Positions 43,074 to 52,932 are shown, counted from the stretch's first letter. The stretch: DNA of 64,000 bases from CAYUZU01 sp964448675 (GCA_964448675.1 CAYUZU010000011.1:1-64000); one strand, 5' to 3'. Numbers and translations are program-made. The notes: generated from the letters alone by a model not told the origin.

Positions 43074-44255
43074 ATGGGTACCGACGAAACATCGCCCGAC
43101 GCCGCTATGAAGACCCCGCCGCGCCGCCGCTGGTTGAGCCGGCTGGTGCCTGCCGGCGTGGTGGTCGCGGGGCTCGTGGTGGTCGGGCTGGTGGCCCAGA
43201 TGCCGGCCAACGAGGTAACGGTCGCGGAGACCCCGCCGCCTGCGGTCAACGTCAAGACCTGGCGCGTGGCGCCGCAGCCCGAGCTGGCGGACACGGTCAT
43301 CGTCTCGGCGGTGGTCGAGCCCGAAGCGGTCGTCGAGGTGGCCGCCGAAGTGGCCGGCCGCGTTGAGCGTTTCGCGGAACGCCAGCAGACGGTCACCTGG
43401 CGCGGCCAGACCTTTCCCGCGGGCTCCGTGCTCGACGAGGGCGAGCCGGTCGCGGCCGGCGCGCCGATCGTCTATCTCAACAAGGACCTGCTCCAGGCCC
43501 AGTTCGAACAGGCCCGGTCGCAGTTCGAGTACGACCAGCGCGAATTTCGCCGGCTGCAGGGCCTCTTCGAGCGCGGCGCGACGTCGCAGACCGAGCTCGA
43601 TGACGCCCGCACGCGCCTGGAGATCAGCAAGGCCGTCCTGGCCGAGGCGCGCCAGCAACTGGATCGCACGACGATCTACGCGCCCACCGGCGGCATCCTG
43701 AACCGACTGCCGATGGAGATCGGGGAGTACGCCACGCCGGGGACGGTCGTTGCGGAGATCGTGAACATCGAACGGGTAAAGGTGGCCGTCGACGTGCCCG
43801 AGCGCGATGTGCATTTCATGGAGGTCGGCGAGCCGGCGGAGGTGCTCATCGCCGTGCCCGCGGAGCGCTCGCTGACCGGTACGATCACCTACATCGGCGA
43901 GCTGGCGGATCCGCAGACGCGCACCTCGCGGCTCGAGATCACGATCGACAACGAGGAACACATCCTGCGCAGTGGTCAGATCGTCAAGGCGCGCCTCACG
44001 CGGCGTGTGCTCGAGGATGTCATCATGGTGCCGCTGGGCAGCGTGATCCCGCTCGAGGTCGGCCGCGTGGTGTATGTGGTCGACGAGCAGCAGCGCGCCG
44101 AGCGGCGCCCCGTCGAGCTCGGCATGGTCAAGGGCCGCAGTGTGCATGTATTGAGCGGTCTTGCCCCGGACGACGAGTTGATCGTCGTCGGCCATCGCTA
44201 CGTCGGCCCCGAGCAGCCGGTCAACGTCGTCGAAGAGCTGGCCCTGGAGCAGTAG
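43074..44255 (+). CDS. RND efflux periplasmic adaptor (HlyD/MFP family)
   Basis: 393 residues with the chosen ATG. A GTG 141 bp upstream and an ATG 33 bp downstream are possible, and none has a clear ribosome site. A basic N-terminus leads into a membrane helix (about 24-44). Then come a beta-barrel/lipoyl half (VVEVAAEVAGRVERF), a helical hairpin (QAQFEQARSQFEYDQREFRRLQ), the second lipoyl half (TTIYAPTGGILNRLPMEIGE) and a barrel (VAVDVPERDVHFMEVGE). It links the RND pump to an outer-membrane channel. The pump gene follows at 7 bp. No channel gene is present here. Confidence 0.87.
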   Translation: MGTDETSPDAAMKTPPRRRWLSRLVPAGVVVAGLVVVGLVAQMPANEVTVAETPPPAVNVKTWRVAPQPELADTVIVSAVVEPEAVVEVAAEVAGRVERFAERQQTVTWRGQTFPAGSVLDEGEPVAAGAPIVYLNKDLLQAQFEQARSQFEYDQREFRRLQGLFERGATSQTELDDARTRLEISKAVLAEARQQLDRTTIYAPTGGILNRLPMEIGEYATPGTVVAEIVNIERVKVAVDVPERDVHFMEVGEPAEVLIAVPAERSLTGTITYIGELADPQTRTSRLEITIDNEEHILRSGQIVKARLTRRVLEDVIMVPLGSVIPLEVGRVVYVVDEQQRAERRPVELGMVKGRSVHVLSGLAPDDELIVVGHRYVGPEQPVNVVEELALEQ

Positions 44256-44262
44256 CACCCCC

Positions 44263-47200
44263 GTGATCCTCTCCGATACCGCCATCCGGAACCGCACCAC
44301 GGTCGGCGTGCTGGTCGTGGTGATCATCACCTTCGGCGTCTACAGCTACATCACATTGCCGCGCGAGGCGGCCCCCGATATTCCCGTGCCGTTCATCATC
44401 GTGTCGACGGTCTACGAAGGCGTCTCGCCCGAGGACGTCGAGTCGGCCGTGACCATCAAGATCGAGAAGGAGCTCGCCGGCCTGAAGGGTGTCAAGGAGA
44501 TCCGCTCGGTCAGCATCGAGGGCATGTCGCACATCACGATCGAGTTCATGCCCGATATCGACATCGACGACGCGCTGCAATACGTCCGCGACAAGGTCGA
44601 CCTCGCCGAGGCCGAGCTGCCCGAGGAGGCCGAAGAACCGACCATCACCGAGATCAGCTTTGCCGACTTCCCGGTCGTGATCGCCACGCTCTCGGGCGAT
44701 GTTTCGCCCGTGCGGCTCAAGGCGCTGGCGGACGACCTGGAGGAACTGATCGAGTCGCTGCCGGGCGTGCTCGATTGTGACGTCCAGGGCGCGCTCGAGC
44801 GGGAGATTCGGCTCGAGGTCGACCCCGACAAGCTGGCGGTCTATGACCTGACCGTGTCCGAGGTCGTGGGGCTCGTGCCGGCCGAGAATGTCAACGTCTC
44901 CGCCGGCGGGCTCGAGACCGAAGGGACCAAGTTCAACGTCCGCGTGCCGGCCGAGTTCATCGAGCCGGGCGAGGTCAACGATTTGGTCATCGCCGTGCGC
45001 GACGGCAAGCAGATCCGCCTGACCGACGTTGCCGAGGTGCGCGACACGTTCAAGGACCGCGCCAACTACGCGCGGCTGAACCACGAGCCCAGCATCACGC
45101 TGGCGGTGCAGAAGCGCACCGGCGAGAACATCATCCAGGTGGCCGACGGGGTGAAGTACGTGCTGGACGCGGCGCGGCAGCGCGTGCCCAAGGGGGTCGC
45201 GATCGACGTCATCATGGACCAGTCGAAGGACATCCGCATGATGGTCAAGGACCTGGAGAACAACATGCTCTCCGGGATGATCCTCGTGTCGGTCGTGTTG
45301 CTGATCTTCCTCGGCTGGCGCGCCAGCTCGATCGTCGCGCTGGCGATTCCGCTGAGCATGCTGCTGAGCGTGACCGTGCTGCAACTGCTGGGGTACACAC
45401 TGAACATGGTCGTGCTGTTCTCGTTGATCATGGCGCTCGGCATGCTGGTCGACAACGCCATCGTCATCGTCGAGAACATCTACCGCCACTACCAGCTCAG
45501 CGGGCGCCGCATCCGCGCCGCGATGGTCGGTACGAGCGAGGTCGCCTGGCCGGTCATCACTTCGACGGCGACGACGGTGGCGGCGTTCGCCCCGATGATC
45601 TTCTGGCCGGGCATCATGGGCGGCTTCATGAAGTACCTGCCCATCACCCTGATCGTCACGCTCATCAGCTCGCTGTTCGTGGCCCTGGTGATCAGTCCCA
45701 CCATCAGCTCGGTGCTCGTGCGAGGCAGGCTGCGCAAGGCCGACGAGGAAGGCCCGGTCATTCGCACCTATCGCCGCCTGCTGACCGGGGCCCTGCGGCA
45801 CCGCTTCACCACGCTCGTCATGGCGGTGCTGCTGCTGGTCGCGCTCGCCATGGTCTATGGCAAGATGGACCACGGCGTCGAGCTGTTCCCCGACGTGGAC
45901 CCGAAACGCGCCGCCATCAACCTGCGCTTCCCCCAGGGCACCAACATCCGCGAGACCGACCGCGTCGCGCGCCGCATCGAACGGCGCCTCGAACCCTACG
46001 TCGGCAAGACCATCGAGCATGTCATCACGAACGTCGGCTCGGCCGGCGGCGGCAACCCGCTCGAGAGCGGCGGCGGCAACGGGCCGCACCTCGCCAGCAT
46101 CACGCTCGTGTTCTACGACTATGAAGAGCGGCCGCGGCCCTCGGCCGACGTCATTGCCGAAATCCGCAACAAGCTGGCCGACATCGCCGGCGCCGAGCTG
46201 CGCGTCGAGAAGCAGGAGGAAGGCCCACCCACTGGGGCCGCTGTCACGATCCACGTCATCGGCGAGGACTTCGACCAGCTCGAGACGATCAGCGAGCGGA
46301 TCGAGCACCGCATCGAGAGCGTCCCCGGCCTGGTCAACCTGCGCAGCGACCTGGAAGCGACCCGCCCCGAGCTGGCCTTTCACGTCGACCGCAAGCGGGC
46401 CATGCTGCTGGGCCTCAATACCTACATGATCGGCAACTTCCTCAAGACCGCCGTCTTCGGCCAGAAGGTCGGCACCTACCGCCAGTTCAACGACGAGTAC
46501 GACATCACCGTCCGCCTCCCGCAGTCGCAGCGCGAGAACATCGAGGACCTTTTCCGCCTGCGCGTGCCCACGCCCACCGGCGACGCCGTTCCGTTGAGCT
46601 CGCTCGGCGACTTCCGCTACACCGGCGGCTTCGGCACCATCCACCGCGTCGATCAGAAACGCGTGGTCACACTCACCGGGGACGCCGAGGGCCGGCTCGG
46701 ACCCGAGGTGCTCGCCGACGTGCAGCAGAGACTGGTCGACCTCGAATTGCCCGCCGGCTACCAGGTGCGTTATGCCGGCGAAAAGGAGGAACAGGACGAA
46801 GCCCAGGCTTTCCTGAGCCGGGCGTTCGTCATCGCCCTGTTTCTGATCGTGCTGATTCTCGTTGCCCAGTTCAACACGCTCGTCATGCCGCTGATCATCA
46901 TGACCACCGTCATCCTGTCGCTCATCGGCGTGTTTGCGGGGTTGCTCATCTGTGCGATGCCGTTCGGCATCATCATGACCGGCGTCGGCGTGATCAGCCT
47001 GGCCGGCGTGGTCGTCAACAATGCCATTGTGCTGCTCGACTACACGCGGCTGCTGCAGAGCCGCGGCCTCGACCTGGTCGCCGCCGCCATCCAGGCCGGC
47101 GCCACCCGCCTGCGCCCCGTGCTGCTCACCGCGACCACGACCATCCTCGGTCTGATCCCCATGGCCGTCGGCGTCAGCTACGACTTCCACCAGATGGCCT

Positions 47201-47385
47201 GGAACACGCGCAGCGAATCCAGCCAGTGGTGGCGCAGCATGGCCATTGCCGTCATCTTCGGCCTGGCCTTCGCCACGTTGCTTACGCTGGTCGTGCTCCC
47301 CACGCTCTATGTCGCCCTGGTCAGGCTGAGCGAGCGTCTCGGCTTCCGTGGCGGCCTCGGCCTGGCGCACATCGAGGAAGAATAG
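44263..47385 (+). CDS. RND-family efflux pump inner-membrane protein
   Basis: 1040 residues from GTG, the normal length. Typical features are the N-terminal helix, the first porter region, and transmembrane helix 4 with ALGMLVDNAIVIVEN. D397 is the proton-relay Asp, but the adjacent residue is Asn where AcrB has a second Asp. A second large periplasmic loop and a second six-helix block (GVGVISLAGVVVNNAIVLLDY) follow. It forms the trimeric pump with the adaptor encoded upstream. Substrate unknown. Confidence 0.9.
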   Translation: MILSDTAIRNRTTVGVLVVVIITFGVYSYITLPREAAPDIPVPFIIVSTVYEGVSPEDVESAVTIKIEKELAGLKGVKEIRSVSIEGMSHITIEFMPDIDIDDALQYVRDKVDLAEAELPEEAEEPTITEISFADFPVVIATLSGDVSPVRLKALADDLEELIESLPGVLDCDVQGALEREIRLEVDPDKLAVYDLTVSEVVGLVPAENVNVSAGGLETEGTKFNVRVPAEFIEPGEVNDLVIAVRDGKQIRLTDVAEVRDTFKDRANYARLNHEPSITLAVQKRTGENIIQVADGVKYVLDAARQRVPKGVAIDVIMDQSKDIRMMVKDLENNMLSGMILVSVVLLIFLGWRASSIVALAIPLSMLLSVTVLQLLGYTLNMVVLFSLIMALGMLVDNAIVIVENIYRHYQLSGRRIRAAMVGTSEVAWPVITSTATTVAAFAPMIFWPGIMGGFMKYLPITLIVTLISSLFVALVISPTISSVLVRGRLRKADEEGPVIRTYRRLLTGALRHRFTTLVMAVLLLVALAMVYGKMDHGVELFPDVDPKRAAINLRFPQGTNIRETDRVARRIERRLEPYVGKTIEHVITNVGSAGGGNPLESGGGNGPHLASITLVFYDYEERPRPSADVIAEIRNKLADIAGAELRVEKQEEGPPTGAAVTIHVIGEDFDQLETISERIEHRIESVPGLVNLRSDLEATRPELAFHVDRKRAMLLGLNTYMIGNFLKTAVFGQKVGTYRQFNDEYDITVRLPQSQRENIEDLFRLRVPTPTGDAVPLSSLGDFRYTGGFGTIHRVDQKRVVTLTGDAEGRLGPEVLADVQQRLVDLELPAGYQVRYAGEKEEQDEAQAFLSRAFVIALFLIVLILVAQFNTLVMPLIIMTTVILSLIGVFAGLLICAMPFGIIMTGVGVISLAGVVVNNAIVLLDYTRLLQSRGLDLVAAAIQAGATRLRPVLLTATTTILGLIPMAVGVSYDFHQMAWNTRSESSQWWRSMAIAVIFGLAFATLLTLVVLPTLYVALVRLSERLGFRGGLGLAHIEEE

Positions 47386-47405
47386 CCAACCCCGCGCGGC
47401 GTCCT

Positions 47406-48425
47406 TCAGCCCCCCCGGCGATTCTGCAACCACGCCGTCAGCGCCGCGCGGCGAATGCGGTAGGTGCCGGGCTCCGCGTAGCCGCGCTGCACAAGATCCG
47501 ACTTCGGCGTGATCAGCAGCGGAATCAGATCTTCGCCGCGACCGGTCCCGAAGAATGCCTCCGGCCGCAGCCGGCTGGTCGCGCGCGGTCGCGGCGCAAA
47601 GCCCTGCTGGCCGAGGAAACTGGTGAAGGCTCGCTGGGCATGCCAGCTGGACAGATCCAGCAGCACGCGGTAGCCGCCCTCCGGGTTCAGGACCCGCAGC
47701 CCGTCCTGGCGCATGTGGTTGAAAGAGACCTCGAAGTCGCCCTGCCCGAGGATGTCGGGGATTGGCACGTTGCGCATGATGCTTGACTGGTCCAGCCAGC
47801 GCCGCATCGCATCGGTCACCATCTCGCCCGTGCGCAGCTCGCGGCTGATGCCGTTGATCTTGCTGAAGGCGTCCGTCATGCCCGGCCCGAGCTGAAAGAT
47901 CTCGAAGCGCTCGGGATGGCGCTGATAGGCCATGCCGAAGTTGTACGTGCCCCGCTTGGACAGCGTTGCCGCGGGGCTGTCGATGGTGAAGTCGCTCTGC
48001 AGGCCGCCCTCGACGACGCCCGCGCGGACGCGCCCATAGCCCACGCCGATGTTCACGCGCTTGGTGCTGGCGGTGGTGTAGGCTTCGCTGATCAGCGTCT
48101 TGCTGGCCGGTTCGATCAGCAGGGCGGTGTAGGTGTCGTCACGCCCGATCTGGAACTTCACCGACGAGCGGATGCCGGTGAGAATCACCGTGCGCTGCGG
48201 ATAGGCGTCGCCCACCTTGCACGGCTTGAACTCGTCCGCCCCGAGCGGTGCGTGCCGCACGTCGCCCTGCACCTCGATTACGTGGGCCATGATCGGCTCC
48301 GCGTCGGCCGGCGCGGCCGTCGGGCGCGTTGCTGGCTGCGTCGTTGTCGGCGGGGTCTGCGCACAGGCCGCACCACAGGCGAATACGCCGACAAGCACGC
48401 GGAACAGGGCGGTGGGGCGGTTCAT
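47406..48425 (-). CDS. FecR-domain secreted protein
   Basis: 339 residues from the ATG with AGGAGG 7 bases upstream; a second ATG 6 bp further up is too close to it. Signal peptide about 1-22. A FecR-type region (about 45-165) has VIEVQGDVRHAPLG, VILTGIRSSVKFQIG, RVNIGVGYGRVRAGV and DFTIDSPAATLSKRGTYNF. The C-terminal part is Arg-rich with no motif I recognise. In other species this domain is found in proteins that bind or sense at the periplasm or in secreted form. Confidence 0.75.
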   Translation of the reverse strand: MNRPTALFRVLVGVFACGAACAQTPPTTTQPATRPTAAPADAEPIMAHVIEVQGDVRHAPLGADEFKPCKVGDAYPQRTVILTGIRSSVKFQIGRDDTYTALLIEPASKTLISEAYTTASTKRVNIGVGYGRVRAGVVEGGLQSDFTIDSPAATLSKRGTYNFGMAYQRHPERFEIFQLGPGMTDAFSKINGISRELRTGEMVTDAMRRWLDQSSIMRNVPIPDILGQGDFEVSFNHMRQDGLRVLNPEGGYRVLLDLSSWHAQRAFTSFLGQQGFAPRPRATSRLRPEAFFGTGRGEDLIPLLITPKSDLVQRGYAEPGTYRIRRAALTAWLQNRRGG

Positions 48426-48565
48426 CGACATTCCTCCTGGACAGCGGCCCGCAGTCTACCCGCCAACAGTATGCAGCGCCCCCCGCCCGGGTCAACGCCG
48501 AATCCGGGCCTGCCCGCGGCCAGGCCCGCACCGCGGCGTTTGGGCCTCCCGGGCAAAAAGGACGG

Positions 48566-48593
48566 TTGAGCGTCCGCCCGTGGCATTTACAAT
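48566..48593 (+). promoter_or_regulatory. Candidate promoter TTGAGC-N16-TACAAT
   Basis: Near-consensus hexamers, 16-base spacing, about 58 bases before the SPOR-like protein's GTG start. A short AT-rich island in GC-rich DNA. Confidence 0.5.
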
Positions 48594-48650
48594 CAAGGGG
48601 TGCCCGGGTCCAAGGAGGGAACCAGCCCACCCGGGGAACGGAGACCAGCA

Positions 48651-49466
48651 GTGGCCCCGCGAAAGAAACGCCCCGTCCTGTACGAAGTCGTGTCGCGCTC
48701 GCAACGCGGACGATCCTGGAAGCCGTCCTCCCGCGGCGGCACCACCACCGAATCGCCTGCGCCGCCCACGACCGAGCCGCAGCCGACCCCCCGTGCGGCG
48801 CCCGCCCCGGCGACGCCCCCCCCCGCCCGGCCCACCGACGCCCCGCGCAGTGCGCGCTTCGCCGATGGGCGGCTGTATCTCGTGCTGGGTTGGCCGCACC
48901 TCGCCGTTGCGGCGGTGCTCCTGTTCGCCGTCGTGATCGCTTCATTCCAGGCGGGGCAGCGCAGCACACTGCCACCCGTCGCGCAGGACGCCAACAGCCT
49001 CGATGCGATGTTGGGCGGTGACGCCGATCGCCCGCCGGCTGACGAGCCCGGCTCCACGGCCATTCGCCCGGGTGGCGGCAGCGTCGGGCCGATACGGACA
49101 CCCCTGAACGATGAGGCTGTCACGCACGTAGATCCGCCGCCGACAGCCGACAAGCCGCCGGGGCCGGCCGCCGAAGATCCGTCCCCCGCACCGCCGGCGT
49201 TCCGCGACGACCGCTACTACGTCCGCGTGCAGTGCTTCCCGAAGCGGCGCCGGACGGCGGCGGACCAGGCCCGCGACTACCTGCGTTCGCACGGCGTGCC
49301 GTGTACCGTCGTCGAGCGGCCAGCGGACCTGGCGCTCGTCGCACTCGAGCCCTTCGCCAGCCAGCAGCAGGCGCAGTCGCTCGTGCGGCGTGTGCGCGAG
49401 CTGGGCAAGGAGTACTTCACCATCGCCGGCTATGACTTCGGCGGATGCGAGCCGAAGAAGTTCTGA
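48651..49466 (+). CDS. Membrane protein with C-terminal SPOR-like domain
   Basis: 271 residues. The GTG is chosen because GGAG lies 8 bases before it. A longer GTG start 51 bp upstream has none. The N-terminus is basic, then Pro/Ala-rich. One membrane helix (about 82-102, AVAAVLLFAVVIASF) crosses the membrane. A Pro-rich periplasmic linker leads to a roughly 80-residue C-terminal domain (YYVRVQCFPKRRRTAADQARD, CTVVERPADLALVALEPF, ELGKEYFTIAGYDF) with the beta-alpha-beta pattern of SPOR domains, which bind denuded peptidoglycan at division sites. Confidence 0.65.
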   Translation: MAPRKKRPVLYEVVSRSQRGRSWKPSSRGGTTTESPAPPTTEPQPTPRAAPAPATPPPARPTDAPRSARFADGRLYLVLGWPHLAVAAVLLFAVVIASFQAGQRSTLPPVAQDANSLDAMLGGDADRPPADEPGSTAIRPGGGSVGPIRTPLNDEAVTHVDPPPTADKPPGPAAEDPSPAPPAFRDDRYYVRVQCFPKRRRTAADQARDYLRSHGVPCTVVERPADLALVALEPFASQQQAQSLVRRVRELGKEYFTIAGYDFGGCEPKKF

Positions 49467-49497
49467 GCGCCGACCGCCGCGCAAGGCAGGCCCTGTC

Positions 49498-49803
49498 ATG
49501 TCGCGCCTGGACAAGCTCCGCAAGCTCGTCGCGGCACAGCCGAACGATCCGTTCGCGCATTACGGTCTCGGTCTCGAGCAGGTCCAGCGCGCGGAATACC
49601 CCGACGCCGTCGCCACCTTCGCCCGTGTGCTGGAGCTGGATCCGCACTATGTGGCGGCGTACATGCAGAAAGCCCGGGCCGAGCTCGCGACACAGCAGCG
49701 CGACACCGCGCGACAGACGCTCGAGGCCGGCATTCTGGCGGCCCGTGGCGCCGGCGAGGGGCACGCCGCCGACGAGATGCAGAAGCTGCTGGAGACGCTT
49801 TAG
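49498..49803 (+). CDS. Small TPR protein
   Basis: 101 residues with an AAGG-type site before the ATG. Helical repeats of the TPR kind are visible (DPFAHYGLGLEQVQRAEYPD, AVATFARVLELDPHYVAAYMQ, ARQTLEAGILAARGAGEG). It lies 31 bp after the SPOR-like gene and is probably co-transcribed with it. Likely a protein-binding adaptor. Soluble and cytoplasmic. Confidence 0.75.
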   Translation: MSRLDKLRKLVAAQPNDPFAHYGLGLEQVQRAEYPDAVATFARVLELDPHYVAAYMQKARAELATQQRDTARQTLEAGILAARGAGEGHAADEMQKLLETL

Positions 49804-50237
49804 CACGTGCACCGCGGCCTATCGGGCGTTCGGGCGTCGCGTTGCGCCTGTCGCGTGGCGCCGCGACCCGTCTGCGAGCGTACCAGGCCGGCGCCCGGTC
49901 CGATGCGCAGAATCGGCCCGTTATGGGGACGGCATCGCCAGCGCCGGTCGCCGTGCGAATCCGCACCGCGCGTAACATCCTCGAAAAGCCCGCGCGGCCT
50001 CGCACAGGACGCGCGATTCTCGGGCGCGCTGCTTTCCATGTCGGCCAGTTCGCGCGGCGTTGCCGCTACTGAACCCCCTCCCGACGCCAACCGACCTTGA
50101 TAGCGAACCGCGTGCCGCGGCGGACGGCAACCGAGGGATGTTCGGGGGCCTCACCGCGCCGACACGGTTGCACGCGACATGATCTTGAATGGCGCACGAC
50201 CGGCCACCGGCCGCTGCTGACCAAGGAGTGCAAGACC
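49804..50237. other. 434-bp intergenic stretch
   Basis: Nothing I can call. Frames on both strands are Arg/Ala-rich shadows. The last 20 bases carry the ribosome site of the PilZ gene. No clear promoter or terminator is seen. Confidence 0.5.
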
Positions 50238-50549
50238 ATGCTGACACGCTACTGGGACCGTCGTCGATTCATCCGTGTGCCCGCCTCCGGTCCGGCTCGC
50301 TGGCAGTCCGGCGGCCGAAGCGGGCTCTGTGAGATCGTCGACATCTCTCCCGGTGGCGTGGGCATCCGCCTGAGCGCGCGCAAGGCTGCTCAACTGGGCG
50401 AGCGGGTTTCCCTCGCGGTCGACCTGGCGCCGGAGGATACCTGGCATCTGGCCGCCGACGCACGTATCGTGCGCCGGCAGACCGACCATGATGGCCAGTG
50501 CGTGGTCGGGGTGGAGTTGCCTTCGGGAAGCTGGAACACCGGCCACTGA
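50238..50549 (+). CDS. PilZ-domain protein
   Basis: 103 residues, one PilZ domain. AAGGAG lies 9 bases before the ATG. The two cyclic-di-GMP-binding motifs are present: R-x-x-x-R in DRRRFIRVPASGPARW and the D-x-S-x-x-G type in EIVDISPGGVGIRLS. A later strand (VVGVELPSG) completes the barrel. Active ligand binding is likely. With the HD-GYP protein in the secretion unit, it gives the window both turnover and readout of this messenger. Confidence 0.85.
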   Translation: MLTRYWDRRRFIRVPASGPARWQSGGRSGLCEIVDISPGGVGIRLSARKAAQLGERVSLAVDLAPEDTWHLAADARIVRRQTDHDGQCVVGVELPSGSWNTGH

Positions 50550-50620
50550 CTGGACGCACGCGAGCGCACCGCCGTCAAGCCGCCGCCGCCCCACTGACAC
50601 CCGGCGACCGCCAACTTCTC

Positions 50621-52663
50621 TCACGGACACGTCGTGTTCTGCAGTGCCACGAACGGGTCGATGTCGTGCCAGTTCACCACGCCGTCGCTGTCGACATCGT
50701 TGTTGCTGAACGAGCACGTCGGCGTCCCCGGTGCGAACAGGGCCGCCCAAGCGGACACGTTGTCGTTTTGCGCCGCGACGAAGAAGTCGATGTCGCGCCA
50801 GTTGATCACGCCGTCACAGTTGCCGTCACCGAGGCACGGCGGCGGCGACTGGCACTCGTCGGGGATCCCGTCGCCATTGGCATCCAGGCTGTAGCCCGAG
50901 TCGATGTCGCACGAGTCGGGGATCGCGTTTTCGTTGCAGTCGGTCGCCGTCGGCTCCCGGGTGTAGGCCAGGCTCACCTGGATGTACGTCAACGCCGGAT
51001 CCCCGCACCGCGCCGCATCGATCCCCGGGGCCGGAATGATCGCAAACGCGGCATTGCCGCCGGCCTTGGCATCGTTGAACGTGGCGGCGGGGATGACGAG
51101 GGTGCTGGTCTGATCCGGCGCGCAGTCCGCAAACGGGCCATCCATCTGGTAGACGCTCCCGACCTGGACGCCGTTGAGCTCCACGTCGACGTACTCGGTC
51201 GTCACGGAGTTCAGGTCGCCGGAGGCCAGGAACTCCAGCGTGACGTCGGACTGCGCGTCGGGCGGCGCATACACGGTGAACATGTGCGTCACGCCACCGA
51301 GGGGCGAATACAAATCGGAAGCGGCCGCGTAGTCCGGGTCCAGCTCACACGCGTCGAGCATGCCGTTGCCGTTGCAGTCGCTGCACCACGGGCTGCCGTC
51401 GCAGGCCGCCAGGTCGCACTCGTCCGGCACGCCGTTGCCGTTGCAGTCGACGCTCAGGCCGCTGTCCATGTCGCAGGTGTCCATGATGCCGTTGCCGTTG
51501 CAATCGCTGCACCAGGGGCTGCCGTCACAGTCGGCCGCATCGCAGGCATCGGGGATGCCGTTCTCGTCGCAGTCTTCGGCCAGGCCGCCGACGATGTCGC
51601 ACGCGTCGATCACGCCGTTGCTGTTGCAGTCACTGCACCACGGGCTGCCGTCGCAGGCCGCCAGGTCGCACTCGTCCGGCACGCCGTTGCCGTCGCAGTC
51701 GGCGCTGCTGCCGCCGGCGATGTCGCAACTGTCGGGAATGCCGTTGCCATTGCAGTCACCACAGGCGGGGTCGCCAGCGCACATGTCGATGTCGCAGACG
51801 TCGAGGATCCCGTTGCTGTTGCAGTCGCTGCACCACGGGCTGCCGTCGCAGTCCGCCAGATCGACGTCGTCGAGGATGCCGTTGCCGTCACAGTCGAGCG
51901 AAGGAAACGGCCAGCCCATCTCGGCGGCCTGGTAGACGGCGGCCGGGGCGCTGTTCAGGTTCGCCTGGGCCCACGCAATGATCTTGATGTCTTGGGCGTT
52001 CGCCATGCTGGTGCTGTCGAACGTCATGGTGCGCGTGATGGTGGCACAATCACCGGGATTCAGCGAAACGACCTCGGTAGCCGCCGCCTGCTTGAACGTA
52101 TTGCGCGAGTAGCTTGGCGAAGCGGGCCAGTTGTCGAGCACCTGCACGATGTAGATGCGCATCGTCTTGGCCGTACCGGACGGCTCGAGGCAGACCTGCG
52201 CCTGAATCGTGTACGTCGAGCCGGACTGTGGCATGCCGCCCAGGTCGATCGTCACGTCGGTCGACACGGCGCGGCGTGAAAGATACGTGTTGTTGTACCG
52301 GTTGTAGTCGGACGGGATGTGCTGGTAACTGCCGCTGTTCTCGACCAGCCCGTCAAACCATGCGTCGGGCGTGCCGCCGACCCGGTAGAAACTGTAACCG
52401 CGCGAGTCGCCCCATACGGTGCCATAACCGTCGAGTGACAGCGGCCAGTGATACTCCACGGCAACGAAAGTACCGGGATGATTGTCGATCATCGAATCCA
52501 TCGCCGGACCGGCGTAGGCACAATAACTGCACCCGTTACGCGTGAAGTACTCGCACAGCACGGTGCGATCCGCCGCCAGCGAGCCGGCGGGCAGGTAAGC
52601 CAGGCTGCCCGTCACGGCCAGAAGGAGGGCGACGCGCGCAGCGATGTACCGGTTTACCTTCAT
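50621..52663 (-). CDS. Secreted thioredoxin-fold (Omp28-like) protein with DGNGIxDxCD repeats and dockerin-like tail
   Basis: 680 residues from the ATG with GAGGAG upstream. Signal peptide about 1-31. A thioredoxin-like N-terminal domain contains C45-S-Y-C48 (FTRNGCSYCAYAGPAMDS) plus C37, as in Omp28-like proteins. Residues about 260-445 carry about eight planctomycete-type 'DCNGNGIxDxCD' loops with paired cysteines. A beta-sandwich-like region and then more such loops follow. The C-terminus is the dockerin-like tail (VINWRDIDFFVAAQNDN ... VNWHDIDPFVALQN, TTCP), shared with the TSP3 protein encoded at 33.9 kb. Confidence 0.85.
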   Translation of the reverse strand: MKVNRYIAARVALLLAVTGSLAYLPAGSLAADRTVLCEYFTRNGCSYCAYAGPAMDSMIDNHPGTFVAVEYHWPLSLDGYGTVWGDSRGYSFYRVGGTPDAWFDGLVENSGSYQHIPSDYNRYNNTYLSRRAVSTDVTIDLGGMPQSGSTYTIQAQVCLEPSGTAKTMRIYIVQVLDNWPASPSYSRNTFKQAAATEVVSLNPGDCATITRTMTFDSTSMANAQDIKIIAWAQANLNSAPAAVYQAAEMGWPFPSLDCDGNGILDDVDLADCDGSPWCSDCNSNGILDVCDIDMCAGDPACGDCNGNGIPDSCDIAGGSSADCDGNGVPDECDLAACDGSPWCSDCNSNGVIDACDIVGGLAEDCDENGIPDACDAADCDGSPWCSDCNGNGIMDTCDMDSGLSVDCNGNGVPDECDLAACDGSPWCSDCNGNGMLDACELDPDYAAASDLYSPLGGVTHMFTVYAPPDAQSDVTLEFLASGDLNSVTTEYVDVELNGVQVGSVYQMDGPFADCAPDQTSTLVIPAATFNDAKAGGNAAFAIIPAPGIDAARCGDPALTYIQVSLAYTREPTATDCNENAIPDSCDIDSGYSLDANGDGIPDECQSPPPCLGDGNCDGVINWRDIDFFVAAQNDNVSAWAALFAPGTPTCSFSNNDVDSDGVVNWHDIDPFVALQNTTCP

Positions 52664-52771
52664 GATCATCTCCTCTACGCTCGGTCAGCGCACCCCGTTT
52701 CGGACCATCCCAGCGGCGAGGAAAACTCCTTCCCTCGTCCTGCGGTCAGTGCAGGCACCCTGCCCTTACTC

Positions 52772-52801
52772 AATATAGCCTCGCGAACTCGGCCGAATCA
52801 A
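52772..52801 (-). promoter_or_regulatory. Candidate promoter TTGATT-N18-TATATT
   Basis: On the minus strand, a -35-like TTGATT and a -10-like TATATT are separated by 18 bases, about 110 bases before the thioredoxin-fold gene's ATG. Confidence 0.5.
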
Positions 52802-52870
52802 CCAATTTCTAACCCCACATTTAGCGGACCCTAACCGCTCAAAGCGCCCATTACAGCGCCGTAACGCGGT

Positions 52871-52902
52871 CGGGCCCGCGACTCGACTGAATCGCGGGCC
52901 CG
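52871..52902 (-). terminator. Terminator-like hairpin after the prepilin-like gene
   Basis: A perfect 11-bp stem (CGGGCCCGCGA/TCGCGGGCCCG) with a 10-base loop, 30 bp after the stop of the prepilin-like gene. No U-tract. Confidence 0.6.
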
Positions 52903-52932
52903 CTGTGCCACCTCGAGACCGGCCGCCAGGGC

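Noticed and set aside
44221..47433. 1070-residue open frame antisense to the RND pump
   Set aside because: It is rich in Asp, His, Val and Arg with no motif, lies fully opposite a clear RND gene, and is a typical shadow of GC-rich codon usage.
49807..50100. 97-residue frame between the TPR and PilZ genes
   Set aside because: Arg/Ala/Pro-rich, no ribosome site, overlapped by equally open frames on both strands.
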